A DNA stretch of 64,000 bases from the NCBI GenBank assembly GCA_038501195.1, contig JBBPUQ010000004.1, positions 310,001 through 374,000 of the forward strand, written 5' to 3'. Origin of the DNA: Nemania diffusa. Lineage: Eukaryota > Ascomycota > Sordariomycetes > Xylariales > Xylariaceae. The number at the start of each line of letters is the position of its first letter. The first letter of the stretch is position 1. The notes beneath the pieces were generated by a model. It was not told where the DNA came from. It was given only the letters and a program-made list of their open reading frames with translations, and made no database searches. Positions 12,501 to 23,479 of the stretch are shown here, piece by piece. The position numbers and the translations under genes were made by a program.

Positions 12501-14394
12501 TGAACCTTTCAATCACACTGCATATCACGTCAGCCAGCCAATCGCGCAACATTCTTCCGGACATTCCCAAGCTAACCCAGGATACTCGGTTCCAGTTATT
12601 ACCGTGCCATGCCATGCCCATACCATGCCAATACCCTCAGCCACAGGAGACTACGCACAGGTAGACTAGGTATTGTACGGAATAGGGACCCTGGAAGCAT
12701 GGTATATAGCTAAATTGGGCTGACCACGTTTCTGTTGCTGCGACAACTTCGGAAGTACCCTCTAAAAAGGAATGATGGTCTGTCAATAATACCGAGGTAG
12801 GCATGTTGGTAGAACTGACAAGTCGATGACAATTTGCTCACTCGATAGGTATGCTCTATTGTCTAGCATATCGTGAGACCATACATACAGCATCTTACGA
12901 TTTTCATACCGTAGAGAGGTAGTATTACCTTCTACAGTGTATCAGCTTTTCATTTCAGAAGCTAGTTGAAACCTACCTCAGTATGAAACCTTACGAAATG
13001 TGACATAACTTAGTGCAACACTAAATACGCTGCTCAGGGCTCGTTCGCAGTAGCAGTAGCAGTATCAGTTATACTGTGTACAATTCATCTTAATTTCGTT
13101 CCATTTTAGACAAGGAATGAGGAGCACTATTGGACGAGAGCACTTCTGCTGGGCTTCTGCAAGCTTCCGCTCCAAGAGTTCCCCTTGCTCCCCAGCGGGT
13201 CTCATATTAGTCCTAGTCCGTCCCGACATCAGGGGACGATTGGACCAACGTCGTCTTAGTATGCTTCTGTACGCTACGGCCAAGTACAGTGTAAGATGTT
13301 TGGCTGGAGATATTGACCGACCCGGTCGCGGAGAGCGACGGTGCATATGCAAGATTGGGCAGCTACTGCAGGTCTATCATACAGTATGGCACAGTGAAGA
13401 GAGTACCTATGTCATGGCGAGGGCCTGAGATACCTATTCTGTACCTACATACGTACTAAATAGGTAGTGTCGTGTAGCAGTAAGTACGTAGTTGTAAGTA
13501 AGTATCTTGATACGCCGTGTGATACTAACAGTAACTAGGTAGTTAGTATACGTAAAAGAGAAAAAGTACCTTACGTAGCTGCCCCTTGTCCTATGAAGAA
13601 CACTGGCATCGTAGCCGTTCGTTTGCTTAACCTGTCGGCTTGCTTGCTTCTTCCCTTTTGTCTATCTATACCAATAGATGACGACAAACAGCCTCTTAGC
13701 TTACCATTCGTTCTCAAGTGTCGTGATAATTGGCCGCTGGCTTCGGTTTGCATCGCCCAACTTGAAGCCCCCTCCTATGGTGCCGTCACTTCGCGTCCAT
13801 CCATACCCTACGCTTGCTTGCTTGTCTCATCCTCTTCGGTGAGATAGACCTTTAGCTCTTCATATGGGCAACTCGAACGTCTAGTCTTACCGAACATGCT
13901 CCTGCAGACTGCTGTTACTCGTTCACAAGACTGAGGCTGAGACAGTGGCAGCATTGGCGACACTGGCAAGACATTCGGGTGCTTCGTCAGACAACACGCA
14001 TAGTCGAATACGTACTCACAGTAGCTGCTGATTCGTTCCCAAGTCCTCTGACCCAATTCACTCCACCCTGGATGCCCGAACCCGATCTACTCTAATCCCA
14101 ATGTTAATTTCATATTTACCGGTTGAAATCATGTTCTAAAGCAACCGATATCTTCGAATATTCAAATTACTCTCGATAATCCTCTATGAAGCCAGCAACC
14201 CGTGGGTTAGGAAATCTCGAAGATAGCACATGCGATTGTCGAACTCGTTAATCCTCCCCGCATCCTCGAAACAACCTACTTGCCATCTATTTAGCTGGTC
14301 CTGGTAGCTGCGTTTGGGGTTGAACTCGTAGTTCCAGATGGAACGTTGTCGATAGACGTGATTTAGTGGGAGAAATTTTGGAGAATAATTCAAG
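9553..14394. other. Intergenic region, AT-rich then repeat-rich
   Basis: About 4.8 kb. The part 9830-10850 is AT-rich with no ORF over 60 codons. From 10920 it becomes GC-richer, with TAGG/TAAG runs (for example 11309-11325) and ORFs of 70-150 codons on both strands that overlap each other and match nothing I know. A minus-strand ORF at 14184-14393 has protein-like composition but no ATG. No RNA gene was recognised. Confidence 0.55.
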
Positions 14395-17373
14395 ATGGAG
14401 AATGCTGTTTCTCATAAGGAGGTCCGAGAGCGCCTACATCGTCGTGCCCTTTCGCAGGCCAGCACGGTGAGTAGCGTGATGCACAGCCCGAAGACGACAA
14501 AAAGCAGCAGTACTTCCTCTTCTCACCCGCGCTCAATTACACCTTCAAATGGGCCTCACACGCATAAATATACCCATAGTCAGTACGAAAGAGAAGGATT
14601 GGGCTTAAGACCGCAATCGCGTTTATCTCGGGAGCCGAGCGGTGAGTCGAAGCAACCGATGACACCGGTCTCGAGTCTGCTTCAAGAAAGACTGCAGCAG
14701 GAAAGAAGAGCAGAGAGCGAACGGCTGGCTAGCAAATGGGGGACTGATCTAAGTTCGTCGACTGGTGATATCCGGGAGGGAGAAGTCCCAAACTCGGCCA
14801 GTAAGAGATATAAGCCACTCGTGGAACGACGACCAGGATCGAGCAACGACGATGACTCCAGCCAGACCAGCATGGGAGCCAAGCAGATAGAAAAGGTATG
14901 CACATGTACTAGCATGAGCTGATACTCCCCCTCTCCTAAGCCGCGTTAGACTGACGGGAGCTACCTCTAGGCCGTTTCTACGCTACACAAGCAGAACTTT
15001 GACCTTAAGTTGGAACTTTTCCACCGACGCGAGAAACAGACCGCCCTGGAAACAAGAGTGGAAGAACTGGAGACGGAACATCGCGAATTAACGGATATCC
15101 AAGATAATCTGCTCAGTGAGCTTATCAAGAGGGACAAGGCCATCGAAGAGGCCGTGAACATGATAGTGAAATTGGAGGCGAGGGTTGACGACTTGGTTAA
15201 GGAGAAGGAGATGGTGCGACAAATTGAGGCCGACGAATCTTACCGACACTCATGGTCCAATCTATCCGACTCGCTGCGTGCGGAGACCCCTAGACCGGGC
15301 GACCACGGCGCGGTGTTGTCGTTAGAGCATAAAACCCTGGAACGCATGCCTAGTTTTCTGTCGGACCGGAGCGCACACACTCGCCACTTGCGAAGTGTCG
15401 TTTTGCAAAACCGCTCTAGCCTCAGACATATTCGCAAGGTTTCCGAGGTCTCGGCGTCAAGTGCCGACGTGAGCGAGGTGAATCGCATATCTAGTCCTAG
15501 CCTTAGCATGCTAAGCGAGAGTTCTTTCGTGAGTGTATATGGTTCTAAGCAGGGCCAGTATGGGCTTGGGGTAATGCCGCTAGATCATGTCTCTGGTGTG
15601 GATGGCACATTTGGCACCCGCTCGCCAACACCAACGAAGGCAGCGATGGTGAAGTCCCCACCACCGACGCGAGACTATACTATCCACGGCCGCACACTGA
15701 CCTTGCCACCGAGGCCAGCGACTAGCCTGGGTGGCCAGACTATGCCAGCGAATAGCATGCACCGCAGAGAGTACCCCCTTCAGAGAGGAGAAAAACCACG
15801 AGACAAAGTATACCCCCTGGACGACACCTACAGACCATCCACATCCAGTCGCAGGAGAAGTGTTGTAACACCGACACCGTCCCAGACGATGAACAGACGA
15901 GAACGGAGGGAGTCGCTGCAAAAGGTCATGACCGGCTATCCAACACACAAGGAACTAGCCAATTCTCACGCTCTGCCGCCCACGCCAGATACCGTCTCTT
16001 CCTCGGTTCTTCGAAAGCATGCAGACCATTCTAGTTCGCAGAATAGCCTGCCTCGATCTGACGATGCGCGTGACCCGAGATTTCAGCCAATGCCATTGCC
16101 CCAGGGATTCGAGTATCTAAGGTCGTTAGCCGGCCAGGAGGCTCGTCCTAGCATCAATGTGCAGAGGGCAGCACTTTCGGCCATCCCCAGGAACGGCTCC
16201 GAGTTGGCGACGTCTGGTTTCATGAAAGCTGACCAAGACCGTCTAATGTCCGACTTGGGCCACCTAGCTCGTTCAGCAGCGAAAACGGCAACCACCGGCC
16301 GGCCTCGCTCCGATAGCTTCGCCTCAGACTCAGACTCAGACGGCGGCGCAGATGCCCGCTCCGAGACCGAAACCAGCGACTACTGGCTACGCGAAAGCTA
16401 CAAGCCCGACAAGAACAAGAACGCCGTCCGCCCCGGTCCCCACCGGGAGCGTGAACGCCTGCCCTCCCCAGACTTATTCTCCTTCCCCGTCGACGCCGAG
16501 GGCTGGCAGCCAGACGTCATGTTCGGCGCGCTCAAAGGCGGCGGCTTCCTCGGCTCGCCCATCCCAGCCCTGCGCCGCGACCCGACCGACGAGCTGCCGG
16601 CGCCCCCGCCCAACCCGCTAGAGCCATCGGCGACCGGGCCGGAGCCGCCGTCGCGCAGATCGAGCCTCCACGCGCAGGTCACGGGCCACTTGCTCTCCTC
16701 GCTCACCGGGAAGACTGGAAGAGGCTCTTCCCGGGACGACGGCGCTGCACGCCCCGACGCGCGCGGGCGAAGCAACAGCGTCGACGGGTCCGGGCTCATG
16801 GCAGTGTCCGGCGCCCGAGTCGACGCGGGGCCGTCGAAGCGAAGCCAGTACCCGCCCATCGCGGGCCTGCAGTCGCGCACGCGCGGGCTGGGGCTGAACT
16901 CGCTATTTCGACGATCCGGGCCCGAAAACTACTACAATCCCCCCTCCTCCAGCGCTGCCGCCGCAGCAGAATCGATGCCTCCCCCACCCGTGCCGCAGCA
17001 GCAGCAGCAGCGGGGGTCCGCGATCCCGCAAGCCCACCTGCGCTACCTCCAGCAGCGGCCCTCGGGCCGCAGCAGCGTCCCGCCGCCCGCGACGGCGCCG
17101 TGGGCAGCAGCGGTGCGTTCGCCGCACATGGTCGAGGACGAGCTGGCGAGCGCCACGCCGCCGCCGATCATGCGGAACCGGCCGCCGCCGCTGCAGACGG
17201 AGTTCGACGTGACCGACGGTGCGGCCGCGGAAGCGGGTGCGTCTCCGACCACGCCGGCGACGGTGGTTGAGGCTGCGACGACGCCGGTGGCGCCGCCGAG
17301 CGCGGGCGGTGGGGGGGTGAGGAAGTGGTTGGGTCTTGGGCGGAAGGCGAGTCCGAGGACGCGCGTGGGTTGA
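14395..17373 (+). CDS. Centrosomin N-terminal motif (Cnn_1N) protein, spindle-pole-body/MTOC type
   Basis: Predicted microtubule-organising-centre protein. Two exons: 14395-14895 (167 codons) and 14971-17373 (800 codons plus stop), giving 967 aa. The 75-bp intron starts GTATGC and ends CTCTAG, phase 0. Right after the junction, residues 168-190 carry the Cnn_1N signature (LHKQNFDLKLELFHRREK), which in centrosomin, Mto1 and Pcp1 relatives recruits the gamma-tubulin complex. It continues into a heptad-rich coiled coil to about residue 245. The N-terminal 167 residues are Ser/Thr/Arg-rich. The C-terminal two-thirds is low-complexity, rich in Ser, Pro, Arg and Ala, with a PPP/QQQQQ stretch near residue 850 and a basic tail. 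The ATG at 14395 is the first in frame. It could correspond to the SnaD-type rather than the ApsB-type spindle pole proteins of Aspergillus; I cannot decide from sequence alone. Confidence 0.78.
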
Positions 17374-18166
17374 GAGACTGGGTGTGATTGTAATAACATG
17401 TATACATATAACAGCAACAACAACAACAACGGGCGTGTACCAGTCGGTGAACAGCTTAGACTAAACCTTGGTTAGGTTTTGTTAGACAGCACGGGCTGGG
17501 ATCTGGCCTTGGAACGGACGGACAGACGGACAGAACGGAGTTGGTGTAAATGGATTAAAAGGAAGACCTCGGCGTACCAGATCGATGGTCGGTCGATTGG
17601 TGGACAGATTGGGTCCTCGTTTCTGAGATTGGGCTTTTTGGCTTTTTGGCGTAACAGCATACCTACTTGACTGTAGAGTTTTTCATTGACTTTTTACTGA
17701 GACTACCCGCCTACATAAAATACATTGTAAACATAGCTTTTAAAAAACCTGCATACAGACAGATCAATATATGTAAAATACCCGCAAACTACTCACTTTG
17801 TAGGATTGAGACATACCGGTGAACTAATAGTTGAATTTGAAGTAATTGAACGAGGTCTATATTCGTGACCAATCTGTCTCTTAACTTTGTAGATAGAATC
17901 TAGATAGTGATTCATAGTTAATATACATGTGACGGTGGTCTTAAACATTATGTGGCAACTCATGATGTAATGTATTCTCTTGTTAAATTCTACCTAGGAG
18001 AAAACAGCAGTTTATTTTTTATTCCTACTTGTGTAAATTGCACATTGACTTTTAAAAAGGAGCGAGAGAAAGCATATTCTAGTGCTGACGTATAGTAAAT
18101 AGGTACTATATAAGAGGTAGGGGGTCGTGGTCGATAGCGCAGGGGCACAGACTGACTACAGCGTAT
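17374..18166. other. Intergenic, AT-rich
   Basis: 3' flank of the Cnn_1N gene and promoter of the glycosylase gene. It contains a (CAA)n run at about 17412-17430 and an AT-rich tract 17650-18110. Apart from the TATA-like box listed separately, nothing further was recognised. Confidence 0.6.
18107..18114 (+). promoter_or_regulatory. TATA-like box upstream of the DNA glycosylase gene
   Basis: TATATAAG lies 53 bp upstream of the first in-frame ATG (18167). The spacing would allow transcription to start just before that ATG, which favours the longer protein form. No other promoter element was identified. Confidence 0.45.
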
Positions 18167-19795
18167 ATGCGTGCTCAGCCCCTGACATCACCACCTTCAT
18201 TCCCATTCAGGCAACTATCTACTCATTTACATCTCATGACCACATCCTCATTACAATTGGCGAGACTTATTTTGAGCTCTTCATTTCGCGCATTTCCTCG
18301 CTTTAATTGCTATACACATCTACACTGCATTGGTCTCACCAGTCGCAACTCTCAGCGAGGATACAGTACGCCATCTTCTAAATCTATCTCGGTCATGGCT
18401 AGGACCACACGCAGCAACGCGAAGACGAGAGTCGCGGATGAGCCTGCGACTCGCCGGCGTAGCGCGAGACATGCTGCACTGGAGATAAATGAGGCAATTG
18501 ATGAACCGGTAATTAAGGATGAGAATGTTGCGAGTAAGAGTGAGAGCGAGAACCAGAGCAAGGTGGAAGAGCTACCTAGAGCCAAGACCAAGAGAGCGCT
18601 CACAGACTCACTCCCGCCCGCGGACCTTCAGCGGAGCAAGAGAGTCAAATCTGACGACGCTATAAAACAAGAGGAGCAAGTAAAAGAAGAGAAGGACGGT
18701 GAGGTCAAGATTGCGCTGATAGACATCGGTAAGAGGTGCAGGAAGCCTGGAAAGAAGCGAGGAGCAACAATAGCCAATTTACCCCCAGCCTCACCACACG
18801 TCAAACCAGAACCAGAGGCAGACAACGACGCCATCATCAACAGCAAAGCTACCAGCGCAGTCAAAACAGCAACAGTAACAGCAGCAGAAGAAGCCCTGCA
18901 AGCCAAAAAGCTCAAATCCTACACCCAATTCGCCGCAGCGCGGCAATCCCCCTACCCAGACTTCGCGCACCCCACCATCCCAGAATGCAAGCAGGCGCAC
19001 AAAATCCTCACCACCCTCCACGGCGCGCGCCCCCGCCCAGAAAAGACCCTCGCGCCCCCCTCGCGCGCAGGCTGCGGCGACTCGGCCTCCGTCCTCGACG
19101 CCCTCGTGCGCACCATCCTCTCGCAGAACACAAGCGACGCGAACAGCACGCGCGCCAAGCTCTCCATGGACGCGGTCTACGGCTCCTCGTGCGCCTGGGC
19201 CGCCATCGCCTCCGGCGGCGCCGCGCGACTAGCGAAGGCCATCGAGAGCGGGGGGCTGGCGGGGGTGAAGTCGCGCGCGATCATGAGCATATTGGAGCAG
19301 ACGCATGAGCGGTACGGCGAGTATAGCTTAGATCATTTGTTCGGCGTCTCCGACGAGGAGGCGATGCGCGAGCTCCTCGCGTTTAAGGGCGTGGGCCCCA
19401 AGACGGCGTCGTGCGTGCTCCTCTTCTGCCTGCGGCGCGCGAGCTTCGCCGTCGACACGCACGTGCACCGCATCACTGGGCTGCTGGGTTGGCGTCCCGC
19501 GGCGGCGACGCGCGACCAGACGCACGCGCACCTCGACGCGCGGATTCCGGACGAGGACAAGTATGGGCTGCACGTGCTTATGGTGAGGCATGGGAAGGAG
19601 TGTGTTGAGTGTCGGGCTGGGGGGAAGAGTTTGGGGCGGTGTGAGTTGAGGAGGGCGTTTGGGAGGGGAAAGGGGAAGGGGAAGGGGAAGGGTGTGGAGG
19701 AGGACGGGGAGCTGGTTAAGGAGGAGGAGGAGAAGGTCTGGCAGATTAAGGTGGAGGGAGATGATGGTGTTGAGTATAATGGTGTGAAGGGATAG
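18167..19795 (+). CDS. HhH-GPD family DNA glycosylase (endonuclease III-like)
   Basis: Predicted base-excision-repair glycosylase. Single exon, 542 aa. Residues 1 to about 76 are Ser/Arg/Phe-rich and acid-poor, like a mitochondrial presequence. A second Met (MARTTRSNAKTR, 18395) would give a nuclear form. Residues 77-260 are Lys/Glu-rich and probably disordered. The HhH-GPD fold fills about 270-500: LDALVRTILSQNTSD, then the helix-hairpin-helix LAFKGVGPKTASCVLLF with Lys412 at the endonuclease III catalytic-lysine position, then VDTHVHR with Asp430. The Lys-Asp spacing of 18 equals Lys120/Asp138 in E. coli Nth. A full iron-sulphur cluster motif is not visible: only Cys479, Cys482 and Cys492 remain, not the C-x6-C-x2-C-x5-C pattern. 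The tail is Gly/Lys-rich (GKGKGKGK). It is less likely the fungal NTH1 orthologue than a second, fungal-type family member; substrate unknown. Confidence 0.85.
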   Translation: MRAQPLTSPPSFPFRQLSTHLHLMTTSSLQLARLILSSSFRAFPRFNCYTHLHCIGLTSRNSQRGYSTPSSKSISVMARTTRSNAKTRVADEPATRRRSARHAALEINEAIDEPVIKDENVASKSESENQSKVEELPRAKTKRALTDSLPPADLQRSKRVKSDDAIKQEEQVKEEKDGEVKIALIDIGKRCRKPGKKRGATIANLPPASPHVKPEPEADNDAIINSKATSAVKTATVTAAEEALQAKKLKSYTQFAAARQSPYPDFAHPTIPECKQAHKILTTLHGARPRPEKTLAPPSRAGCGDSASVLDALVRTILSQNTSDANSTRAKLSMDAVYGSSCAWAAIASGGAARLAKAIESGGLAGVKSRAIMSILEQTHERYGEYSLDHLFGVSDEEAMRELLAFKGVGPKTASCVLLFCLRRASFAVDTHVHRITGLLGWRPAAATRDQTHAHLDARIPDEDKYGLHVLMVRHGKECVECRAGGKSLGRCELRRAFGRGKGKGKGKGVEEDGELVKEEEEKVWQIKVEGDDGVEYNGVKG

Positions 19796-20678
19796 TAGAT
19801 GGTTGAAGAGACTGTTTGAAGCTTTTCTTGCAGTGGGCAGTATTATTGTGGTCGATTAAAAGGGGAGGCAATACTTCTTAACATGTATTTATAGATGGTT
19901 ACTTGTTGTTCAGATATCATAGAGTCAGCTATGCCTCTTAGCAAGGCAGCGTACACATATATATGTATAATTATGATGTCTAAAGGAGAGATATGGTATG
20001 CATGTACAACTCACATATTCTTAAACATACGTTTACATCGTCAAGAATTAGTAGCTAATCTTACACTAAGTAGGTAGTTACTTGTACAGCCTCTAAGAGC
20101 CGGTTTTCTGTCTTGGGTATAATAAGTATACAAACACCACGAGTCTGCAAGATCTATTCAATACCTCCATGTTCCAATGCCAACTCCGGTGCGCTAACCT
20201 ACCATCACGTAAAATCAACGTCAAAGTTGTTGCTTAGGTTAAAAATATGACACAGCCATGTCTCAACACTGGGCGACGTGGTATATAGGAGTTAGAGATA
20301 TCAGTCGGCCAGACTCTCATCGACCGGGACGAGGTAACGGGACGAGTTGGTTGCCGTTGGAATCATAGTGCCCCCCACCGCATTCTGCGGTGGGTGATAT
20401 GATTGAAGTGTGATAGGGGACAACATGGTGTATAGGCTGTTATTCGCGTGGGCCATGAAGCAATAAGAGCTCCTCTTGTGGTAGTGACAACAAAATCATG
20501 AGGGGATGAGTTAGTCTGCTATCTTGCCGGCGTACGTAATCAATGATTGCACGCTTGTCTGTTTGTCGGGATAGCCCATTCGTTCAGCTCAGTCGATATG
20601 CCACACCACTTAGATACGGACTGGGTCTCAAGCTGTAGAAGTACTGTTGGTCCTGGTGACAGCCGCCTAGGAATGCTG
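19796..20678. other. Intergenic between convergent genes
   Basis: Shared 3' region of the rightward glycosylase gene and the leftward BTN1 gene, about 880 bp. No coding signal. One strong hairpin (20374-20394) is listed separately. Confidence 0.6.
20374..20394. repeat. Perfect 9-bp stem, 3-base loop hairpin
   Basis: CCCACCGCA, loop TTC, TGCGGTGGG. It lies in the 3' intergenic space about 285 bp past the BTN1 stop codon (transcribed leftward) and about 580 bp past the glycosylase stop. Role unknown; a structured 3'-UTR element or the remains of a mobile element are both possible. Confidence 0.5.
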
Positions 20679-22286
20679 TCATCCTACTTTGATTTTCTTG
20701 CACCAATCTCTCCCATGTTGAACTTGGTAATTGCAAAGCCAGACCTCCATAGCCATGCTCACAAAACCAGCAATGCAGATTCCCGCACTATCACTCACAC
20801 TCGTGGCCCCTAAACTGAACTCCCTCTCGGAAAAGGGGACATTCTCCATAATCTCGGCGAAGGTGTTCACATACACGCCACCTCCCAGCAGGCCCTCCCA
20901 GAAGACGATGACGAATATGATATAGACATTCGGGATGAAGTTTAGTAGCGAATGGAGGGTTAGTAGCGCGAGGTTTGCGACCTGGAGTAACGATGCAGGG
21001 TACAGGTGACGAACTCGGATAAAGGCGATAGACGAGCGAGAGATGAAGACGCCGAGTTGGTAGAGAAAGCCATACATTGGATAAAAGTCCCGTAGCTCAC
21101 GGAAAGGCGATGACTCCAGTGGGAAAAGCACTTGATCACCAAGAGTTAGTTGTTTTTACTTTAGACAAACTTAGTTCTGCAGGCTTTTTGGGACAAAAGC
21201 CTAGTTAGATTAGGCCATATTTCCTCTAGCGACAATACGATGCGCACACAGAGGATCATCACTTTCAATCTCAACTTACATGTTGGTGATACACCTTGAT
21301 TAATGGTATATTCGGCGAGATAGACTAGGAATAACGGAAGCATATACGGGGAAAAGAGCGACTTGGCACGGCGAAGATTAGCTCCAATCTTGGACAATGA
21401 GTCTTCCCCGGTGTCTGAGAGAGCAGTGGAGGCAACAGAAGGGCCAGGGGCGAGAAGACTCGAGGCAGCATTCACGGTTGTCATGTCGTCGACAGGTTGG
21501 GCCTCAGCCTCATCCTCCTCCCGAAGAGGCTGATATTCCTGGGCCTTTGCTGCCTCTCTCAGGCGCCTTCTTGGCAGTATGAGGAAGAAGCTGATCAGCA
21601 TGATGACGGGCAAGTAGGCAGAAGCCAAGAGGCTATTCTTGACGCTGAATTCGAGCCAGTCGGTCAGCAGGACGTAAAGCCCAGCCCCAAGCAACCCGGC
21701 CGCGCCCGTGCCGCTACCCCAGGCGGCGAGGCTCATGTGGCCATAATAATGTGTCAGACCCAGAAAGCTCAGCTCGCCGCCGCCACTGGCCAAACTGGCC
21801 AACATGACTCCGACCATCTTACTGCCGACGGATTTATTCGCCGGTGTTAGGGCGAGTATGAGCATGCCGACAGACGAGATGACGGCAAAGGAGACGATAC
21901 GGATCGAGTACGGCACGCGGTGTATGAAGTAGGGGGCGATCAGCTTGGCCAAGAAGGAGGGCAGGACGTCGGCGAGGAGGACGAGGCCTTTAGGCACTTC
22001 GGAGCCAACGAGGTCTTGCGCGGCCGAGAGGATGATGACGTAGAGGACATTGTTGATCAGCCCTTTGCGCTCGAAGTAAGAGAGGTTAGTGAGGGTGAAG
22101 TTGAGGGGATCCCCGACTCGACGGGAAGAAGCGCGTACCAAACAGCCAGAAGGCGACGAAAACAGAGGCCTCGGCGTTCTGGAAGATGGAGGCGATGCGA
22201 GCCCTGTAGAGCGCCCATGACGCAGATGGAGAACCCGGCATCGGTAACAAGCCTGACGATGCTGGAGAGCGGCTTGCTATGGGCAT
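20679..22286 (-). CDS. BTN1: BTN1/CLN3 (battenin) vacuolar membrane protein
   Basis: Homologue of human CLN3 (Batten disease) and yeast Btn1, a polytopic vacuolar/lysosomal membrane protein that affects vacuolar pH and amino-acid homeostasis. Three exons: 22286-22139, 22062-21280 and 21130-20679, with introns of 76 and 149 bp (donors GTACGC and GTAAGT). Together they give 460 aa, close to the family length. The junctions restore family motifs: [17 protein letters not shown] across the first, and [17 protein letters not shown] across the second. Hydrophobic helices alternate throughout. An acidic, Ser-rich cytoplasmic loop lies at about residues 230-290. The C-terminal part has [19 protein letters not shown] and the GGGVYVNTF segment typical of the family. 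The start at 22286 is the first ATG in the exon-1 frame. It converges with the glycosylase gene. Confidence 0.9.
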
Positions 22287-22565
22287 CGTAGAATAGTAGC
22301 AGTAGTAGCAGCAAGCAATAGCGGCAACACTATTTCTACTAGATACCGTATATCTACTTATAACGAAAAATGTACGGGCGCATGATCATGTAGAACCATT
22401 CGACACTCTCTTCAGCATTGTATGCAGGTAGGTAGGTATGTCATAGGTTCAGTTGTCAGCCCTAGGTACTAGGTATGTATGTGAGACGGTAGGGAGATCA
22501 GGCGGGTCTATAGGGCAGCGTGTATATACTAGGTATAGGTATAGTGCATTCAGCTGGCAGCTGGG

Positions 22566-23090
22566 AGGAGGGACGGTGGGCCATTACCACATTATCCGAC
22601 ATAACTATTTTTCCTCTAAAATTTGATTTCGCAAATACCATATACCGCAAATACTTAAGCACTATAGGTGTATCGCATATATATTTAATTAAAAAATAGC
22701 AATAAAATAAGTAAGCAGCATTATTATTATTGCTGTTGTTATTATTAGGCTTGTTTTATATAAAGCAAGCTGATAATTTTGCTGCATAAAGTTATTACAG
22801 CTAGGTACTACTGTGAATAAACCGGATGCGTATCGGATATTTAACTGTCAGATAATACTGGTATAACTAAGTATACCACATGCTTAAAAAAAACAACAAC
22901 GCTATTAGTTTATAATAAAACTAACGGTATATAAAAGTTTTATATAATAAATAAACATATATTTTATACATGAAAGATTATTTACGTGACGTATAATATA
23001 TATAGCAGACTTATAATCTATGTCTTGATTGAAAAAACCGAAGTAAGAAAGTTATGTCGGATAATGTGGTAATGGCCCACCCTAGGAGGG
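22566..23090. mobile_element. MITE-like non-autonomous DNA transposon
   Basis: A 511-bp AT-rich element (22573-23083) is bounded by terminal inverted repeats of 34 bp: 22573-22606 and 23050-23083, with one mismatch at the second base. The inner 31 bp (22575-22605 against 23051-23081) match perfectly, starting GGTGGGCCATTACC. The 7-bp direct repeat AGGAGGG flanks it at 22566-22572 and 23084-23090, consistent with a target-site duplication. No ORF over 60 codons lies inside, so it cannot encode a transposase. Size, intact ends and lack of coding capacity define a miniature inverted-repeat element. I cannot name the superfamily: 7 bp fits hAT/P-like better than Tc1/mariner, but the flanking repeat is low in complexity and may be partly chance. 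Confidence 0.82.
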
Positions 23091-23479
23091 GCTGAGAGCC
23101 CCCGAATGCTACACTGGGCTCCTTACTGTAGGTAGGTATAAAATTAATCCTGACAATGCCTTCAGAGGACACTTAACTTGAGGTCGTCCTTGTCAACAAG
23201 AACTAATTTCTACGTTAGTTAGATGACGATATGAGCATAAGAACATTTGAATTTTCTGATATTCCTTATACAAGCTGATACATGAATAGTTCACTATAGT
23301 TTATTGTAGTTCGCATATTGACTCTAGGCGATCAACACGTTCATTCGTTCTATTTGTTGTAAACTGACCTCGGTCTCCTCATGATAGAACAGTCCAAAGG
23401 TAAGGTTCAATTCATACTTGTATACCTCCAATATCCAGCCTACTTATTCGTTATGTGATAGTGGGCTGGACAATACCCT
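23091..23479. other. Intergenic between the MITE and the GST relic
   Basis: About 390 bp of AT-leaning DNA with no ORF or other recognisable feature. Confidence 0.5.

Noticed and set aside
14184..14393. 69-codon minus-strand ORF upstream of the Cnn_1N gene
   Set aside because: Protein-like, but starts at TTG and has no recognisable domain; perhaps a relic.
18736..19308. 190-codon plus-strand ORF inside the DNA glycosylase gene
   Set aside because: Out-of-frame translation of the glycosylase gene, almost entirely Arg/His/Pro-rich.
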